DNA from: Anaerolineae bacterium
GTDB taxonomy: Bacteria > Chloroflexota > Anaerolineae > Aggregatilineales > Phototrophicaceae
Reading direction: 5' to 3'
DNA: 64,000 bases
Assembly (NCBI GenBank): GCA_022822305.1
Contig: JAJEBY010000016.1
Span: 186,001-250,000 of the forward strand
Below the pieces are notes generated by a model that was not told the DNA's origin, ran no database searches, and saw only the letters and a program-made list of their open reading frames with translations. Position numbers and translations under genes: made by a program. Shown here piece by piece: positions 25,588 through 35,218 of this stretch; the first letter of the stretch is position 1; every line of letters starts with the position of its first letter.

Positions 25588-27108
25588 ATGAAGAAGTTGA
25601 AACTGCTGTTGCCCATACTGGTGCTGGCGCTTGTCGTCTCTGCCATCGGCGTGACGACAATGGCCCAGATGTCGGAGCAAGTGCTGCGTTCGGCCCATGA
25701 TGCCGAATGGACGGGCCTGGATCCGCACGTCGCCAGTACCGTATCCAGCTTTTATGTGCTGGCCAACGTCGTAGAATCGCTGACCACCAACAATGACAGC
25801 CTCGAATTGAGCCCGCTATTGGCTACTGATTGGTCCCAGTCGGAAGATGGCCTTACCTGGACCTTCAATCTGCGCGAAGGCGTGCATTTCTCTAACGGCG
25901 TGGAATTGACTTCCGAGCACGTCGTGTCTTCAATGAACCGCATACTTGATCCCAATACCGGTTCCGGTCGCGTGGCTTCTGTCGGCGGTCCAGGAACGGT
26001 CTGGGAAGCGGTTGATGACTACACCGTCACCGCGACCACTCCCGATCCCAATGCGATTCTGCCCGTTCTCCTGGCGAGCCGCGGCACGGCGATCGTACAT
26101 CCCGACAGCGTCGACGAAAACGGCGTGATCGTGGTGCCGATTGGCACCGGGCCCTTCACCGTCGAGGACCTCGATGGCACTATCAGCATGCGACTGGTCA
26201 AGAATGAAGATTACTGGCAAGAAGGCGTTCCGATATTGGATGCCGTTGAGATCACGGTCATCCAGGAAGATGCCGCGCGCGAAGCCGCCTTGCTCGGCGG
26301 CGAGGTCGATTTTGTGACCAGCGTGGCGCCGCAGGCGGTTCAGGCCTTGCAAGATAATCCCGATGTCAACGTGTTGGTATCGCCGGCGCTGGCCTACAAA
26401 TACATCGGCTTGAATCTGATGCGCGAACCGCTCAATGACGTGCGCGTTCGCCAAGCAATCGCCTATGCCATCAACCGCGAAGACCTTTGCGCCGCTGGCG
26501 ATTTCGGACTCTGCACGCCGCTCTACGGCGGGCCTATTGATGTCGGCAGCCCCTGGCACTTTGACTATGCGCCTTATTCGCAGGACCTGGAAAAGTCGCG
26601 GGCGCTGCTTGCCGAAGCGGGATATCCCGATGGCTTCGAGATGGAATTGATGCCGACCTCCACCTATCAGGATACGGTGCGCCAGGCGCAGGTACTGCAG
26701 GCGCAGTTGGCCGCCGTCGGCATCCGCACCACCATCAACGCGCCAGAATGGGCCGAATGGCTGGAACTTGAAGGCAACTTCCGCTACGACGGCTACATTT
26801 GCAGCTGGAACGGCTTGACCGATGTTGAGCACTACTTCTACTTGCAGCACCGTACCGATGAGGTGTTCAACTTCACTGGCTACAGCAATCCCGAGTTTGA
26901 CGCGCTGGTCGAACAAGGGCGTCAGATTTCCGACTTTGACGAGCGCTACGCCATCTATGAGCAAGCCAATCAGATTCTGGTTGACGCCGTGCCCTACGTC
27001 TATTTCTACAATCCAGCCTTCGTCCGCGCCATGAGCCCGCAGGTCCAGGGTTATGTCTTGCGGCCGGACAACATCAATCTCTACATGAATACCTATCTCG
27101 AAGGCTAA
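25588..27108 (+). CDS. Peptide-binding protein of an ABC transporter (SBP family 5)
   Basis: 506 residues: signal peptide (cleavage near residue 27, TTMAQ), then a DppA/OppA-type fold. The family hallmark WTGLDPH is near the start of the mature protein and FNLREGVHFSNG near residue 100. GAGAGGTGAAGG precedes the ATG. It delivers di- or oligopeptides to the two permeases encoded next, although some family members bind sugars or nickel instead. A near-perfect 12-bp hairpin follows the stop. The downstream S9 peptidase supports a peptide substrate. Confidence 0.9.
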   Translation: MKKLKLLLPILVLALVVSAIGVTTMAQMSEQVLRSAHDAEWTGLDPHVASTVSSFYVLANVVESLTTNNDSLELSPLLATDWSQSEDGLTWTFNLREGVHFSNGVELTSEHVVSSMNRILDPNTGSGRVASVGGPGTVWEAVDDYTVTATTPDPNAILPVLLASRGTAIVHPDSVDENGVIVVPIGTGPFTVEDLDGTISMRLVKNEDYWQEGVPILDAVEITVIQEDAAREAALLGGEVDFVTSVAPQAVQALQDNPDVNVLVSPALAYKYIGLNLMREPLNDVRVRQAIAYAINREDLCAAGDFGLCTPLYGGPIDVGSPWHFDYAPYSQDLEKSRALLAEAGYPDGFEMELMPTSTYQDTVRQAQVLQAQLAAVGIRTTINAPEWAEWLELEGNFRYDGYICSWNGLTDVEHYFYLQHRTDEVFNFTGYSNPEFDALVEQGRQISDFDERYAIYEQANQILVDAVPYVYFYNPAFVRAMSPQVQGYVLRPDNINLYMNTYLEG

Positions 27109-27117
27109 ACTTGCTGT

Positions 27118-27148
27118 GGGCGCAAGTCGGAACCATCGACTCGCGCCC
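27118..27148 (+). other. Intercistronic hairpin after the peptide-binding protein
   Basis: 12-position stem GGGCGCAAGTCG/CGACTCGCGCCC with one mismatch and a 7-nt loop (27118-27129, 27137-27148), starting 9 bp after the stop. GCGCTTTT follows, so partial termination is possible. Confidence 0.7.
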
Positions 27149-27198
27149 GCGCTTTTCCCCACCTTGGATCGACTAAGGGTTCTCGAAGGAACTTCAAT

Positions 27199-28146
27199 TT
27201 GAATTATCAGTATATCGTGCAACGTTTGCTGCTCGCTTTAGTCGTCGTGCTGGGCGTGACCTTTGTCGTCTTCATGATCATGCAGATTGTGCCGGGCGAT
27301 CCGGCGCGCGTCGTGCTCGGTCCTTATGCCAACGATGAATCGGTGCGCGGGCTGCGCGATCGTCTCGGCCTGGATCGACCGTTTCTCGAACAGTACGTTT
27401 CCTGGCTAGGTAGCGCGTTGCAGGGAGACTTCGGTCAGAGCCTGCTAAACGGGCAAGAAGTCGCTCCGCAATTGTGGGGACGCATCGGGCCCTCGTTTGA
27501 GCTGGCGATGGTTTCACTGGCGATTGGCCTGGCGATTGCTTTCCCCATCGGCATCATCTCGGCGCTCAAACCGGGCAGCGCCATCGACATCGTCGCCACA
27601 ATGTTCAGTCAAATTGGCGTATCCGTGCCTACCTTTTGGATGGGCATACTGCTTGTCATCATTTTTTCCTTGAATCTAAACTTACTCCCGCCCAGCGGTT
27701 ACACGCCCATCGCTGAAGATCCCGGCGATTGGCTGGCGCATATTATCTTGCCCGCCTTCACCGCGGGTTTTGTCAGCGCTTCGATTCAAACGCGATTCAT
27801 CCGCAGCGCTATGCTGGATGTCCTCAACGCCAACTACATCCAGACCGCCCGCGCCAAGGGTTTAGCGGAGCGAACCGTCGTCGTGCGTCACGCCCTGCGC
27901 AACGCCTTGATCAACATCGTGACTATCATTGGTCTGCAGATAACCGCGCTGTTCAGCGGCATCGTCATCGTTGAAGTGGTCTTTTCCTGGCCCGGGCTGG
28001 GGCGGCTGGCCTTCAACGCCGTTGAGGAGCGGGATTATCCGCTGCTGCAGGGCGCGGTACTTGTGGTCGCCGTCATGGTCACGCTGGTCAACTTGCTGGT
28101 GGACCTGCTCTATTTTCTGCTCGATCCGCGCATCGAATATGTGTAG
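27199..28146 (+). CDS. Peptide ABC permease, DppB type
   Basis: 315 residues with six membrane helices. It has the DppB N-terminus (RLLLALVVVLGVTFVVF) and MQIVPGDPAR, then the permease EAA-like loop TARAKGLAERTVVVRHALRN. The start is TTG, supported by GAAGGA 8 bp upstream. It pairs with the DppC-type protein to form the channel. No DppD or DppF ATPase gene is present in the operon. Confidence 0.92.
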   Translation: MNYQYIVQRLLLALVVVLGVTFVVFMIMQIVPGDPARVVLGPYANDESVRGLRDRLGLDRPFLEQYVSWLGSALQGDFGQSLLNGQEVAPQLWGRIGPSFELAMVSLAIGLAIAFPIGIISALKPGSAIDIVATMFSQIGVSVPTFWMGILLVIIFSLNLNLLPPSGYTPIAEDPGDWLAHIILPAFTAGFVSASIQTRFIRSAMLDVLNANYIQTARAKGLAERTVVVRHALRNALINIVTIIGLQITALFSGIVIVEVVFSWPGLGRLAFNAVEERDYPLLQGAVLVVAVMVTLVNLLVDLLYFLLDPRIEYV

Positions 28147-28173
28147 GCGCAACGCGTAAGGGACGCTCTTCCC

Positions 28174-29070
28174 GTGCACGATTCAAACTACGCTGCACGA
28201 TCACCTGAAGTCGAGGGTATGGGTCCCGCGAACACCTTGTGGCGGGATGCCGGGCGCCGTCTGATTCGTCACCGGCTGTCGATGTTCGGCGCTGCCATTT
28301 TGCTGATCGTGGTGGTGATGGGTGTATTTGGCCCTGCGCTCACGCCCTACGATCCCAACGGTATGGACTTCAGCGATCGCTTCGCCAATCCGTCGCTGGA
28401 TCACTGGATGGGCACCGACGATTTTGGACGCGACATCTTCTCGCGCATCATCATCGGCGCGCGCGTATCCCTGCAGGTCGGTTTCATAGCGGTCAGCGTG
28501 GCCACAATCATTGGCACCGGGTTAGGCTTAATCGCGGGTTATAGCACGCGCATCACCGATGAAATCATCATGCGCGCCATGGATGTGTTATACGCCTTTC
28601 CCGCTATCCTGCTTGCCATCGCCATCATGGCGGCCTTGGGCAAAGGCATCGGCAATGCCATGATCGCTATCGGCATTGTTTATGTTCCCATATTCGCCCG
28701 CATTGCGCGCGCTGCGGTGCTGGGCATCCGTAACGAAGAATTCATCCTGGCGGCCAAGGCCATGGGCGCCGGAGACATCCGCATTCTCGCCATCCACGTG
28801 CTGCCCAATGTACTGTCGCCGATCATTGTGGAGATCACGCTCAGCTTGGCGTTTGCTATCCTCGCCGAAGCAGCCCTGAGTTTCTTCGGTTTGGGCACGC
28901 AGCCGCCGGATCCGAGCTGGGGCCGGATGCTATCTGAAGGGCGCGATTTTTTCCGACAGTCGGGCTGGATGGGTGTCTTCCCCGGCCTGGCAATCTTCTT
29001 CACGGTGATGGGTTTCAACTTCCTCGGCGACGGTTTGCGTGATGCGCTCGATCCCAAACTGCGGCGTTAG
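28174..29070 (+). CDS. Peptide ABC permease, DppC type
   Basis: 298 residues. The DppC signatures LTPYDPN and HWMGTDDFGRDIFSRIIIGAR lie in the N-terminal third, with the EAA-like loop AAKAMGAGDIRILAIHVLPN later. GTG start, 27 bp after dppB. The last residues (DGLRDALDPKLRR) are typical of the family. Confidence 0.93.
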   Translation: MHDSNYAARSPEVEGMGPANTLWRDAGRRLIRHRLSMFGAAILLIVVVMGVFGPALTPYDPNGMDFSDRFANPSLDHWMGTDDFGRDIFSRIIIGARVSLQVGFIAVSVATIIGTGLGLIAGYSTRITDEIIMRAMDVLYAFPAILLAIAIMAALGKGIGNAMIAIGIVYVPIFARIARAAVLGIRNEEFILAAKAMGAGDIRILAIHVLPNVLSPIIVEITLSLAFAILAEAALSFFGLGTQPPDPSWGRMLSEGRDFFRQSGWMGVFPGLAIFFTVMGFNFLGDGLRDALDPKLRR

Positions 29071-29073
29071 GCC

Positions 29074-31311
29074 ATGACCTCAGCTTACGCCGTGCCCCTG
29101 CAGCGCGTAATCGCTACCGCTATCTTGTCCGCCAGCGCGCTCTTTCTCGAAATCGTCCTGACACGCCTGTTTTCAGTCATTTATTATCCACCCTACGTTT
29201 TCTTCATCATCTCCTTTGCCATACTCGGCATCGGGATCGGCGCGGCGCTCCCGGCTATTCGCCCGGCAATGGCGCAGGCAAACCGACTGGCGCATTACGC
29301 GGCCGGCGCAACCTTCGCCACCTTGCTGCTGATTGTGGCCGCGGTCAAAGGCGCGGCGCTTAACTTGCAAGTATCCTTGTTCATTCTGATCATTCTTCCC
29401 TATATGTTTTTTGGCTTGGCGATTTCCGCGTTATTCTCGCTGCATCCAGCCGCCAGCCGCCTGCTGTATATGAGCGACCTGATTGGCGCAGGAATCGGCG
29501 CGCTTGCCGCGATACCGCTGCTTAATGTTTTTGGCGCGGTCAATGCCGCCCTGTTGGCCGCGGTCGGTTTCGCGCTGGCTGGCGTCTATCTCTACAGCAA
29601 GCGATCGCGGCTCATCGTCACGGTTGCGGCGCTGGCTGCGGTACTGGCGTTTGCCGCGAATGCCGCCGGCGATGCGCTTCAAGTCGATATGGCGTCGCTG
29701 CCGACTCAAAAGCCGATTGTCAGCGCGCTCGCCTCTGGCGGAACGATTTTGCAGACGGAGTGGGATGCCTTTGCGCGCACCGACCTGGTGGATCCGGGGG
29801 ATGGCGCGCCCTGGCGCATCTATGTCGATGGGGCGGCCGCCTCCCTGATGCCCTCGCAATCAGCCGCGGGTGAGCTGCTGCGTGATATCGGATTCTTTCC
29901 CTTCGCTACCGAGCAGCCGCGGAGCGTCTTTATCATCGGACCGGGCGCCGGACTGGACATTTGGTTCGGCCTGCAGAGCGGCGCTACCGATATCACTGCT
30001 GTTGAGGTCAATCCTGCCAGCGTGGCGTTGGCGCGCGATTGGCGAGCTTACAACGGCGATGTCTACGGTCAACCCGCCGTCACCGTGCACGTGGATGACG
30101 GACGCAGCGCTTTGATGCGTTCAGCGAAATCTTTCGATCTGATTTACTTGTCGCAGGTGGTGACGTTGGCGGCGGAACTCGGTGGCTACGCCTTGTCCGA
30201 AAACACGATTTATACTGCCGACGCCTTCGCCGATTATCTGAACCATCTCAACGCCGACGGCCTCGTCGCCTTGAAGCTGTACGACGAGATCACCTTGACC
30301 CGCGCCCTTTCTACAGCGATATCGGCGCTTCGTTCGCGCGGCTTGACCGATCGGGAAGCGCTTCAGCATACGATGGTTTTCATCGACGAGAAATCGAATC
30401 CGCCCATACCGCTGCTTTTGCTGGGAAAGGCGGCATTTGACGAAGACGATTCCAAGGTGTTGGCGGCCATCGCGCGCGATGTCGGTTTTACGCCACTCTT
30501 GTTGCCGCATATTCTGGTACAGCCGCCGCTCGATGCCGTCGCCGGCGGCGCGCACAGCTTCGAAAGCATTGTGCTTGAATCAGATGCCGATATCTCTGCG
30601 CCCAGCGATGACCGACCCTACTTCTTCCAATTCGAGCGCGGCATTCCCAGCACACTGATCCCGGTCGCTGCGCTGGTCGCCTGCGTGATCGTAATCTTCG
30701 CCGCCGCCTGCATCGTCAGATGGCAACACGCGAGAAGCGCCCGCGAGCGATTCATGCCCTTGTTTTTCGCCATGCTCGGCATCGGATTCATCGCCATTGA
30801 AATCTACGCGATCCAACAAACGCGGCTCTCTCTGGGTCATCCAACCCTGGCGATTACTGTCGTCCTGGCGACTTTCCTGGTCGGGGGAGGGCTGGGCAGC
30901 GGCCTCAGCCAACGCATTGCGCGACGACGACTGGAGCGCAATCCACAGCTGATGACGATCTTGGTCGTGGCGCTGCTCATCATCTGGAGTTTGGCCTGGA
31001 GTCAATTGGGACGGCCGCTGTTGTCGCAACACGTGATCATCCGCAGCCTGTTGGTTGCCGTGACGCTTCTGCCTTTGGCGATGTGCATGGGCGTGCCGTT
31101 CCCGCAAGCCCTGGCCGCCGTCGGTCAAGGCAGCAGGCGCGAGGTAGCATTGGCTTGGTGCGTCAACGGCGTGATGACCGTGGCCGGTTCAGTGCTCGCT
31201 GTCATCCTGTCGATCACGACCGGGTTTGCCGCGGTCGCCATTCTGGGCGCGTGCGCTTATCTCTTGGCGACACTGATTCTCATGGCGGCGCGAACTCAGG
31301 AGGGACGATGA
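29074..31311 (+). CDS. Membrane protein with spermidine-synthase-like domain
   Basis: 745 residues in three parts: about seven membrane helices (residues 10-215), a Rossmann methyltransferase/spermidine-synthase-like domain (about 280-420; GPGAGLDIWFGL, AVEVNPAS, VDDGRSAL), and a second membrane block (about 530-740). The position where aminopropyltransferases carry the catalytic Asp reads LIYLSQV, so polyamine synthesis is doubtful. It lies 3 bp after dppC and overlaps the peptidase start (ATGA), so it belongs to the peptide operon. Its job there is unknown; a transport or sensing role is possible. Confidence 0.75.
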   Translation: MTSAYAVPLQRVIATAILSASALFLEIVLTRLFSVIYYPPYVFFIISFAILGIGIGAALPAIRPAMAQANRLAHYAAGATFATLLLIVAAVKGAALNLQVSLFILIILPYMFFGLAISALFSLHPAASRLLYMSDLIGAGIGALAAIPLLNVFGAVNAALLAAVGFALAGVYLYSKRSRLIVTVAALAAVLAFAANAAGDALQVDMASLPTQKPIVSALASGGTILQTEWDAFARTDLVDPGDGAPWRIYVDGAAASLMPSQSAAGELLRDIGFFPFATEQPRSVFIIGPGAGLDIWFGLQSGATDITAVEVNPASVALARDWRAYNGDVYGQPAVTVHVDDGRSALMRSAKSFDLIYLSQVVTLAAELGGYALSENTIYTADAFADYLNHLNADGLVALKLYDEITLTRALSTAISALRSRGLTDREALQHTMVFIDEKSNPPIPLLLLGKAAFDEDDSKVLAAIARDVGFTPLLLPHILVQPPLDAVAGGAHSFESIVLESDADISAPSDDRPYFFQFERGIPSTLIPVAALVACVIVIFAAACIVRWQHARSARERFMPLFFAMLGIGFIAIEIYAIQQTRLSLGHPTLAITVVLATFLVGGGLGSGLSQRIARRRLERNPQLMTILVVALLIIWSLAWSQLGRPLLSQHVIIRSLLVAVTLLPLAMCMGVPFPQALAAVGQGSRREVALAWCVNGVMTVAGSVLAVILSITTGFAAVAILGACAYLLATLILMAARTQEGR

Positions 31312-33125
31312 ATACGAAAACATCGGCTGCAATTGAAGAAGCCATTCATTTGATGGCGAAGGTGGGCAGATGCTGGTCGCCGTCATTCTCGCCGGATGGC
31401 CGCGAATTGGCCTTGGTCAGCGATTTGACTGGCAGTCCGCAGGTCTGGCGGCTGCCAAGCAATGGAGGGTTTCCCTCGGCGGTGACATCATTTGACGAGC
31501 AAGTCAGCCGCGTGATCTGGTCGCCCGATGGCGCCTGGCTGGCGGTGGAATCAGCCCCGGGCGGCGGCATGAACGCCCAAATCGACATCCTTCGTCCGGA
31601 CGGCAGCGCCCGACGTCGGCTGACGCCGGGCGGGACGAGCAACAATTGGCTGAATTGCTGGAGCAAAGACGGACGATCCGTTATGTTCTCGTCCAATATG
31701 GAAGACGCCGCCAGCATGGATTGCTATCGCGCCACTATCGAATCCGGCGAAATCCACAAAGTTGCCGGCAACAACGGTACAGGATTGGTGGAAGATGTGA
31801 GCGCGGATGACGCCCGGCTGCTGATCAAGCGGGTTGCCTACCGTGGCGACAATAACATCTTTCTCGTCGATCTCGCGGGAGCGCGGGAAACGCTGCTTAC
31901 CGAACACGATCCGCCGGCCAGCTTCGAGAATGCGCGCTTCGCCGCCGATGGCCAATCCGTGTATTGCATCTCCAATCGCGACCGTGACTTGGCTTGCCTT
32001 TGCCGACTCAGATTGGATGGCGAGGCGGACTGGCAATTCATTCGAGCGCGCGACGATGCCGAACTCGCCGAGTTCGCCCTTTCCCGTGATGACGGCATGT
32101 TGGCGCTGGTCTGGAATATCGCCGGCAAACATGATCTTGAGCTATACAGCACGACGGAAAACCGCATACTGCATTCGGTCAATGTGCCCGGAGAAATTGT
32201 AAGCGGACTTGGCTTTTCACATGATGGCGCCGCGCTGGCCATGTGCGTCACCGGCGCGCGACTGCCATCTGACATTTGGCTATTGGATACGGAATCGTTT
32301 ACGCTGCGCCAACTCACGCGCAGCCCGCATGTTGGCGTCAATCTGGGCGACCTGGCCGGCGCGGAATTGCTGCGCTATAACGCCCACGACGATCTGCCCT
32401 TGACCGGCTGGTTGTATCGGCCGCGCCATCTGCAGCCACCTTATGCCACAGTCTTGAGTTTCCACGGCGGCCCGGAAGGGCAGGAGCAGCCAAGGTTTCG
32501 TTACGACTACCAGGCCTTGCTGACGCAGGGTATTGCCGTCTTTGCGCCAAATGTGCGCGGCTCTTCCGGATTCGGCAAGCGCTTCGTTAACCTGGACAAC
32601 GGCGCGTTGCGCGTCAACGCCGTTCGCGATATCGCTTCCACCGCTGAATACCTGTTATCAAGCGGCATCGCCAAAGCTGGCAGTCTCGGCATTATGGGCG
32701 GATCATACGGCGGTTACATGACTATGGCCGGATTGACCGAGTTTCCGGACATGCTCGCCGCCGGCGTAAATCTTTACGGCGTCGTCAACTTCAAGACCTT
32801 CTTCGAGCGCACCGAACCCTGGATGGCGAGCATCTCCAAAATCGAATACGGCGATCCGGATACTGAAGGCGATATGCTGGACGCGCTTTCGCCCATCAAC
32901 AAGCTCGATCGCGTGCGAGCGCCGACGCTCGTCTTGCATGGCGCCAATGATACTAACGTGCCTGTATATGAAGCTGAGCAAGTGGTGGAGCAGTTGCGCG
33001 CGCGCGATGTGCCGGTCGAGTACCTTCTGTTCCCCGACGAAGGTCACGGTTTCTCTCTCGAGAAGAATCGCATCGCCTCGGCGGCGGCAATTGTCGATTG
33101 GTTCACGCAATATCTGTTGGATTGA
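31308..33125 (+). CDS. S9-family prolyl oligopeptidase-type peptidase
   Basis: About 605 residues: an N-terminal beta-propeller with WSPDG-type blades, then a C-terminal alpha/beta hydrolase. The nucleophile is Ser466 in GGSYGGYM, the Asp lies in HGANDTNVP and the His in DEGHGFS. No signal peptide is present, so it is probably cytoplasmic and cleaves imported peptides. AGGAGGGACG fixes the start at ATG 31308, overlapping the previous stop; the longer frame from 31083 lies inside the upstream gene. Confidence 0.92.
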   Translation: MNTKTSAAIEEAIHLMAKVGRCWSPSFSPDGRELALVSDLTGSPQVWRLPSNGGFPSAVTSFDEQVSRVIWSPDGAWLAVESAPGGGMNAQIDILRPDGSARRRLTPGGTSNNWLNCWSKDGRSVMFSSNMEDAASMDCYRATIESGEIHKVAGNNGTGLVEDVSADDARLLIKRVAYRGDNNIFLVDLAGARETLLTEHDPPASFENARFAADGQSVYCISNRDRDLACLCRLRLDGEADWQFIRARDDAELAEFALSRDDGMLALVWNIAGKHDLELYSTTENRILHSVNVPGEIVSGLGFSHDGAALAMCVTGARLPSDIWLLDTESFTLRQLTRSPHVGVNLGDLAGAELLRYNAHDDLPLTGWLYRPRHLQPPYATVLSFHGGPEGQEQPRFRYDYQALLTQGIAVFAPNVRGSSGFGKRFVNLDNGALRVNAVRDIASTAEYLLSSGIAKAGSLGIMGGSYGGYMTMAGLTEFPDMLAAGVNLYGVVNFKTFFERTEPWMASISKIEYGDPDTEGDMLDALSPINKLDRVRAPTLVLHGANDTNVPVYEAEQVVEQLRARDVPVEYLLFPDEGHGFSLEKNRIASAAAIVDWFTQYLLD

Positions 33126-33178
33126 ACTTGCTTGCGTTCTGAACAGGTTGAAAAACTGCGGTAATTGAGGAGAAAGCT

Positions 33179-34012
33179 ATGAGCGACCTCAGCCTCGGTT
33201 GCGCGCTCTGGACCCTGGGTCCGACGCCGGATGTGGCCGCGCTGGCGCGACAAATGGAAATCGCAGCCACGATCGGCTGTTCGTCGGTACAGCCCTGGAT
33301 CGTGAATGTGGAGTACGCCCCCTGCATCCTCGATCCGGAAGTGGGCACAGCGGCCAACCGCCGTGAAGTCGTCAGCATTGCCGCCTCCCTGGGATTGAGC
33401 TTCAGCGGATTCTGCGCGCAATTGCAAGGCGCGGCGACTTACGGCGGTCTGGAAGAAGAAGACGGCCTGCAATGGCGGATCGAAAAAACCATGACAGCTA
33501 TGGATGTGGCGGCGGAGATGGGCGGCGATATCATCACGGCCCACGCCGGCATCTTGCCCGCGGAAAGGTCGCATCCCGCCTATCACACGCTGCTGCGCTC
33601 GGTGAGCGCGATCGCCCGACACGGTGCGGAAGTCGGCGTATACTTTGCTTTGGAGACCGGACAAGAATCGCCGCAGGCGCTCAGCGACTTCATCGACGAG
33701 ATCGGCAATCCCTGGCTGCGCGTGAATTACGACCCCTGCAATCTGCTGCGATTCGGCAGCGAAGCCGGCACGATTGACGGTGTCCGTATCTTGGGAGAAA
33801 AGATCATTCACACCCACGCCAAAGACTGGAACCCGCATACGCGGCAGGCGACTTGCGGAGAAGGACTGGTGCCTTGGAATGCTTACATTTCAGCCTTGCG
33901 GGATATTGGATACCGAGGCGTTCAGGCGATTGAGGACGAAACCGGCAACGAAAACATGATCGAGTCTATCGGAAGAAGTTACACGTTCTTGCGGGGGATT
34001 CTCGATGATTAA
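33179..34012 (+). CDS. Sugar phosphate isomerase/epimerase (xylose isomerase-like TIM barrel)
   Basis: 277 residues of the AP_endonuc_2 superfamily. The four metal ligands are visible in order: Glu in FALETG, Asp in NYDPCN, His in HTHAKDW, Glu in AIEDETG. Family members epimerise or isomerise ketoses and inositol-type sugars. AGGAG lies upstream of the ATG. It overlaps the Gfo/Idh/MocA gene by 8 bp, and this pair commonly works together on modified sugars. The substrate is not known. Confidence 0.87.
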   Translation: MSDLSLGCALWTLGPTPDVAALARQMEIAATIGCSSVQPWIVNVEYAPCILDPEVGTAANRREVVSIAASLGLSFSGFCAQLQGAATYGGLEEEDGLQWRIEKTMTAMDVAAEMGGDIITAHAGILPAERSHPAYHTLLRSVSAIARHGAEVGVYFALETGQESPQALSDFIDEIGNPWLRVNYDPCNLLRFGSEAGTIDGVRILGEKIIHTHAKDWNPHTRQATCGEGLVPWNAYISALRDIGYRGVQAIEDETGNENMIESIGRSYTFLRGILDD

Positions 34013-35054
34013 CATCGGCATACTCGGCGCCGGAGGCATCGCCGCGCTCAGTCACTTGCCGGAGATCGCGGAAGTCCCCGGCATGCGCGTCACGCACATT
34101 TGCGGACGACGGGAGAGTCGTCTGCGCCTGTTGTGCCAGCGATTTGATGTCCCGCGTTATTCGACCTCATGGGCTGATCTGCTCAATGACGATGCCCTGG
34201 ACGCGGTGATAGTCGCTCTGCCGCATCCCTTGCATGCCGAAGCGGGACTGGCCGTCTTGGAGCGCGGCCGGCATCTCTTCATGCAGAAGCCGCTCTGCAC
34301 GTCGATGGCGGAGGCCGACCAACTGGCGCGCGCCTGTGAATTACGCCCCAATCAGATCGTGTATTGTCGCCCTTCGTTCGACGGCGTCGTCTACGAAATG
34401 CGTCGGCAGATCGCGGCCGGCGCCATCGGCACTGTCTCAGGCGCGCTCAGCAGGCACAGCCACGGCGGACCCGAGGTCTACTACGCGGAAGTCACAGATG
34501 CGTTCGAGGAACCGCGCGTCGAAGGCGACTTCTGGTTTTTCGATGCTGATGCGGCGGGCGGCGGCGCCTTGATTGACATGGGCGTATACGCCATCGCCAA
34601 TCTGGTGGCGCTGCTGGGACGGGTGGAAGCGGTCACCGCGCGCATGACCACGGTCGCCAAACCGACAGACCTGGAAGATACGGCGACGCTGATTCTGGAA
34701 TTCGCGGGGGGCGCGCTCGCCACTGCGGAAACAGGATGGTGCGATCCAGCGCGCTCATCGTTCCTGCGCGTGCACGGCACGGCCGGCAAGCTGGTCAAAG
34801 ACGGCGATGAGATTCAGTACATCCGCCCCGGCGCCACCGACCGCGAATGGGCGGCGCCCATCGTGCAGACAATTGCGCCGCCAGACGCGCCCAATCAGCA
34901 TCTGGAGTGGATGAACTGCATCGACAATGGCTTGCAACCGGAGCTCTCAAATCTGTCGCTGGCTCGTCACGTGACCGAAATTCTGTTGGCGGCGGAAGCC
35001 TCGAACAGCCGAGGTCAACGGATCAAAGTGAAATCCCATCCAGGCAGCCTATAG
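34005..35054 (+). CDS. Gfo/Idh/MocA family oxidoreductase
   Basis: 349 residues. An N-terminal Rossmann domain with GILGAGGIAALSH binds NAD(P). KPLCTS carries the conserved catalytic Lys of the EKP/KP motif. The C-terminal domain includes GGALIDMGVYA, equivalent to the usual G.l.D.G.H segment. It oxidises a sugar or polyol hydroxyl. It is translated together with the upstream isomerase. The end faces the convergent glgP gene across 164 bp in which I see no gene and no clear terminator. Confidence 0.9.
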   Translation: MINIGILGAGGIAALSHLPEIAEVPGMRVTHICGRRESRLRLLCQRFDVPRYSTSWADLLNDDALDAVIVALPHPLHAEAGLAVLERGRHLFMQKPLCTSMAEADQLARACELRPNQIVYCRPSFDGVVYEMRRQIAAGAIGTVSGALSRHSHGGPEVYYAEVTDAFEEPRVEGDFWFFDADAAGGGALIDMGVYAIANLVALLGRVEAVTARMTTVAKPTDLEDTATLILEFAGGALATAETGWCDPARSSFLRVHGTAGKLVKDGDEIQYIRPGATDREWAAPIVQTIAPPDAPNQHLEWMNCIDNGLQPELSNLSLARHVTEILLAAEASNSRGQRIKVKSHPGSL

Positions 35055-35218
35055 TTCGGCACGCATCGCGGCGACGGACAGGACAAGTTGCTTGAGTCGC
35101 ATTCGTCCATCATCAAGGATTGGCGCCTGAATGACCGGACTGACAAGTATGTGCTTATTGTGGGTAACGGCGCCGATTGGCGGCGATCTGGCTCCGGCGA
35201 ATCACAACCGGATTAGGC

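Noticed and set aside
25930..27222. - strand open frame of 430 codons opposite the peptide-binding protein gene
   Set aside because: A mirror of a clear SBP gene; no domain and no ribosome binding site.
31083..31307. N-terminal extension of the S9 peptidase
   Set aside because: It lies inside the upstream membrane-protein gene; a strong ribosome binding site and ATGA overlap place the start at 31308.
29074..31311. Polyamine aminopropyltransferase function
   Set aside because: The synthase-like domain lacks the catalytic Asp region and is embedded between membrane blocks, so only similarity is stated.
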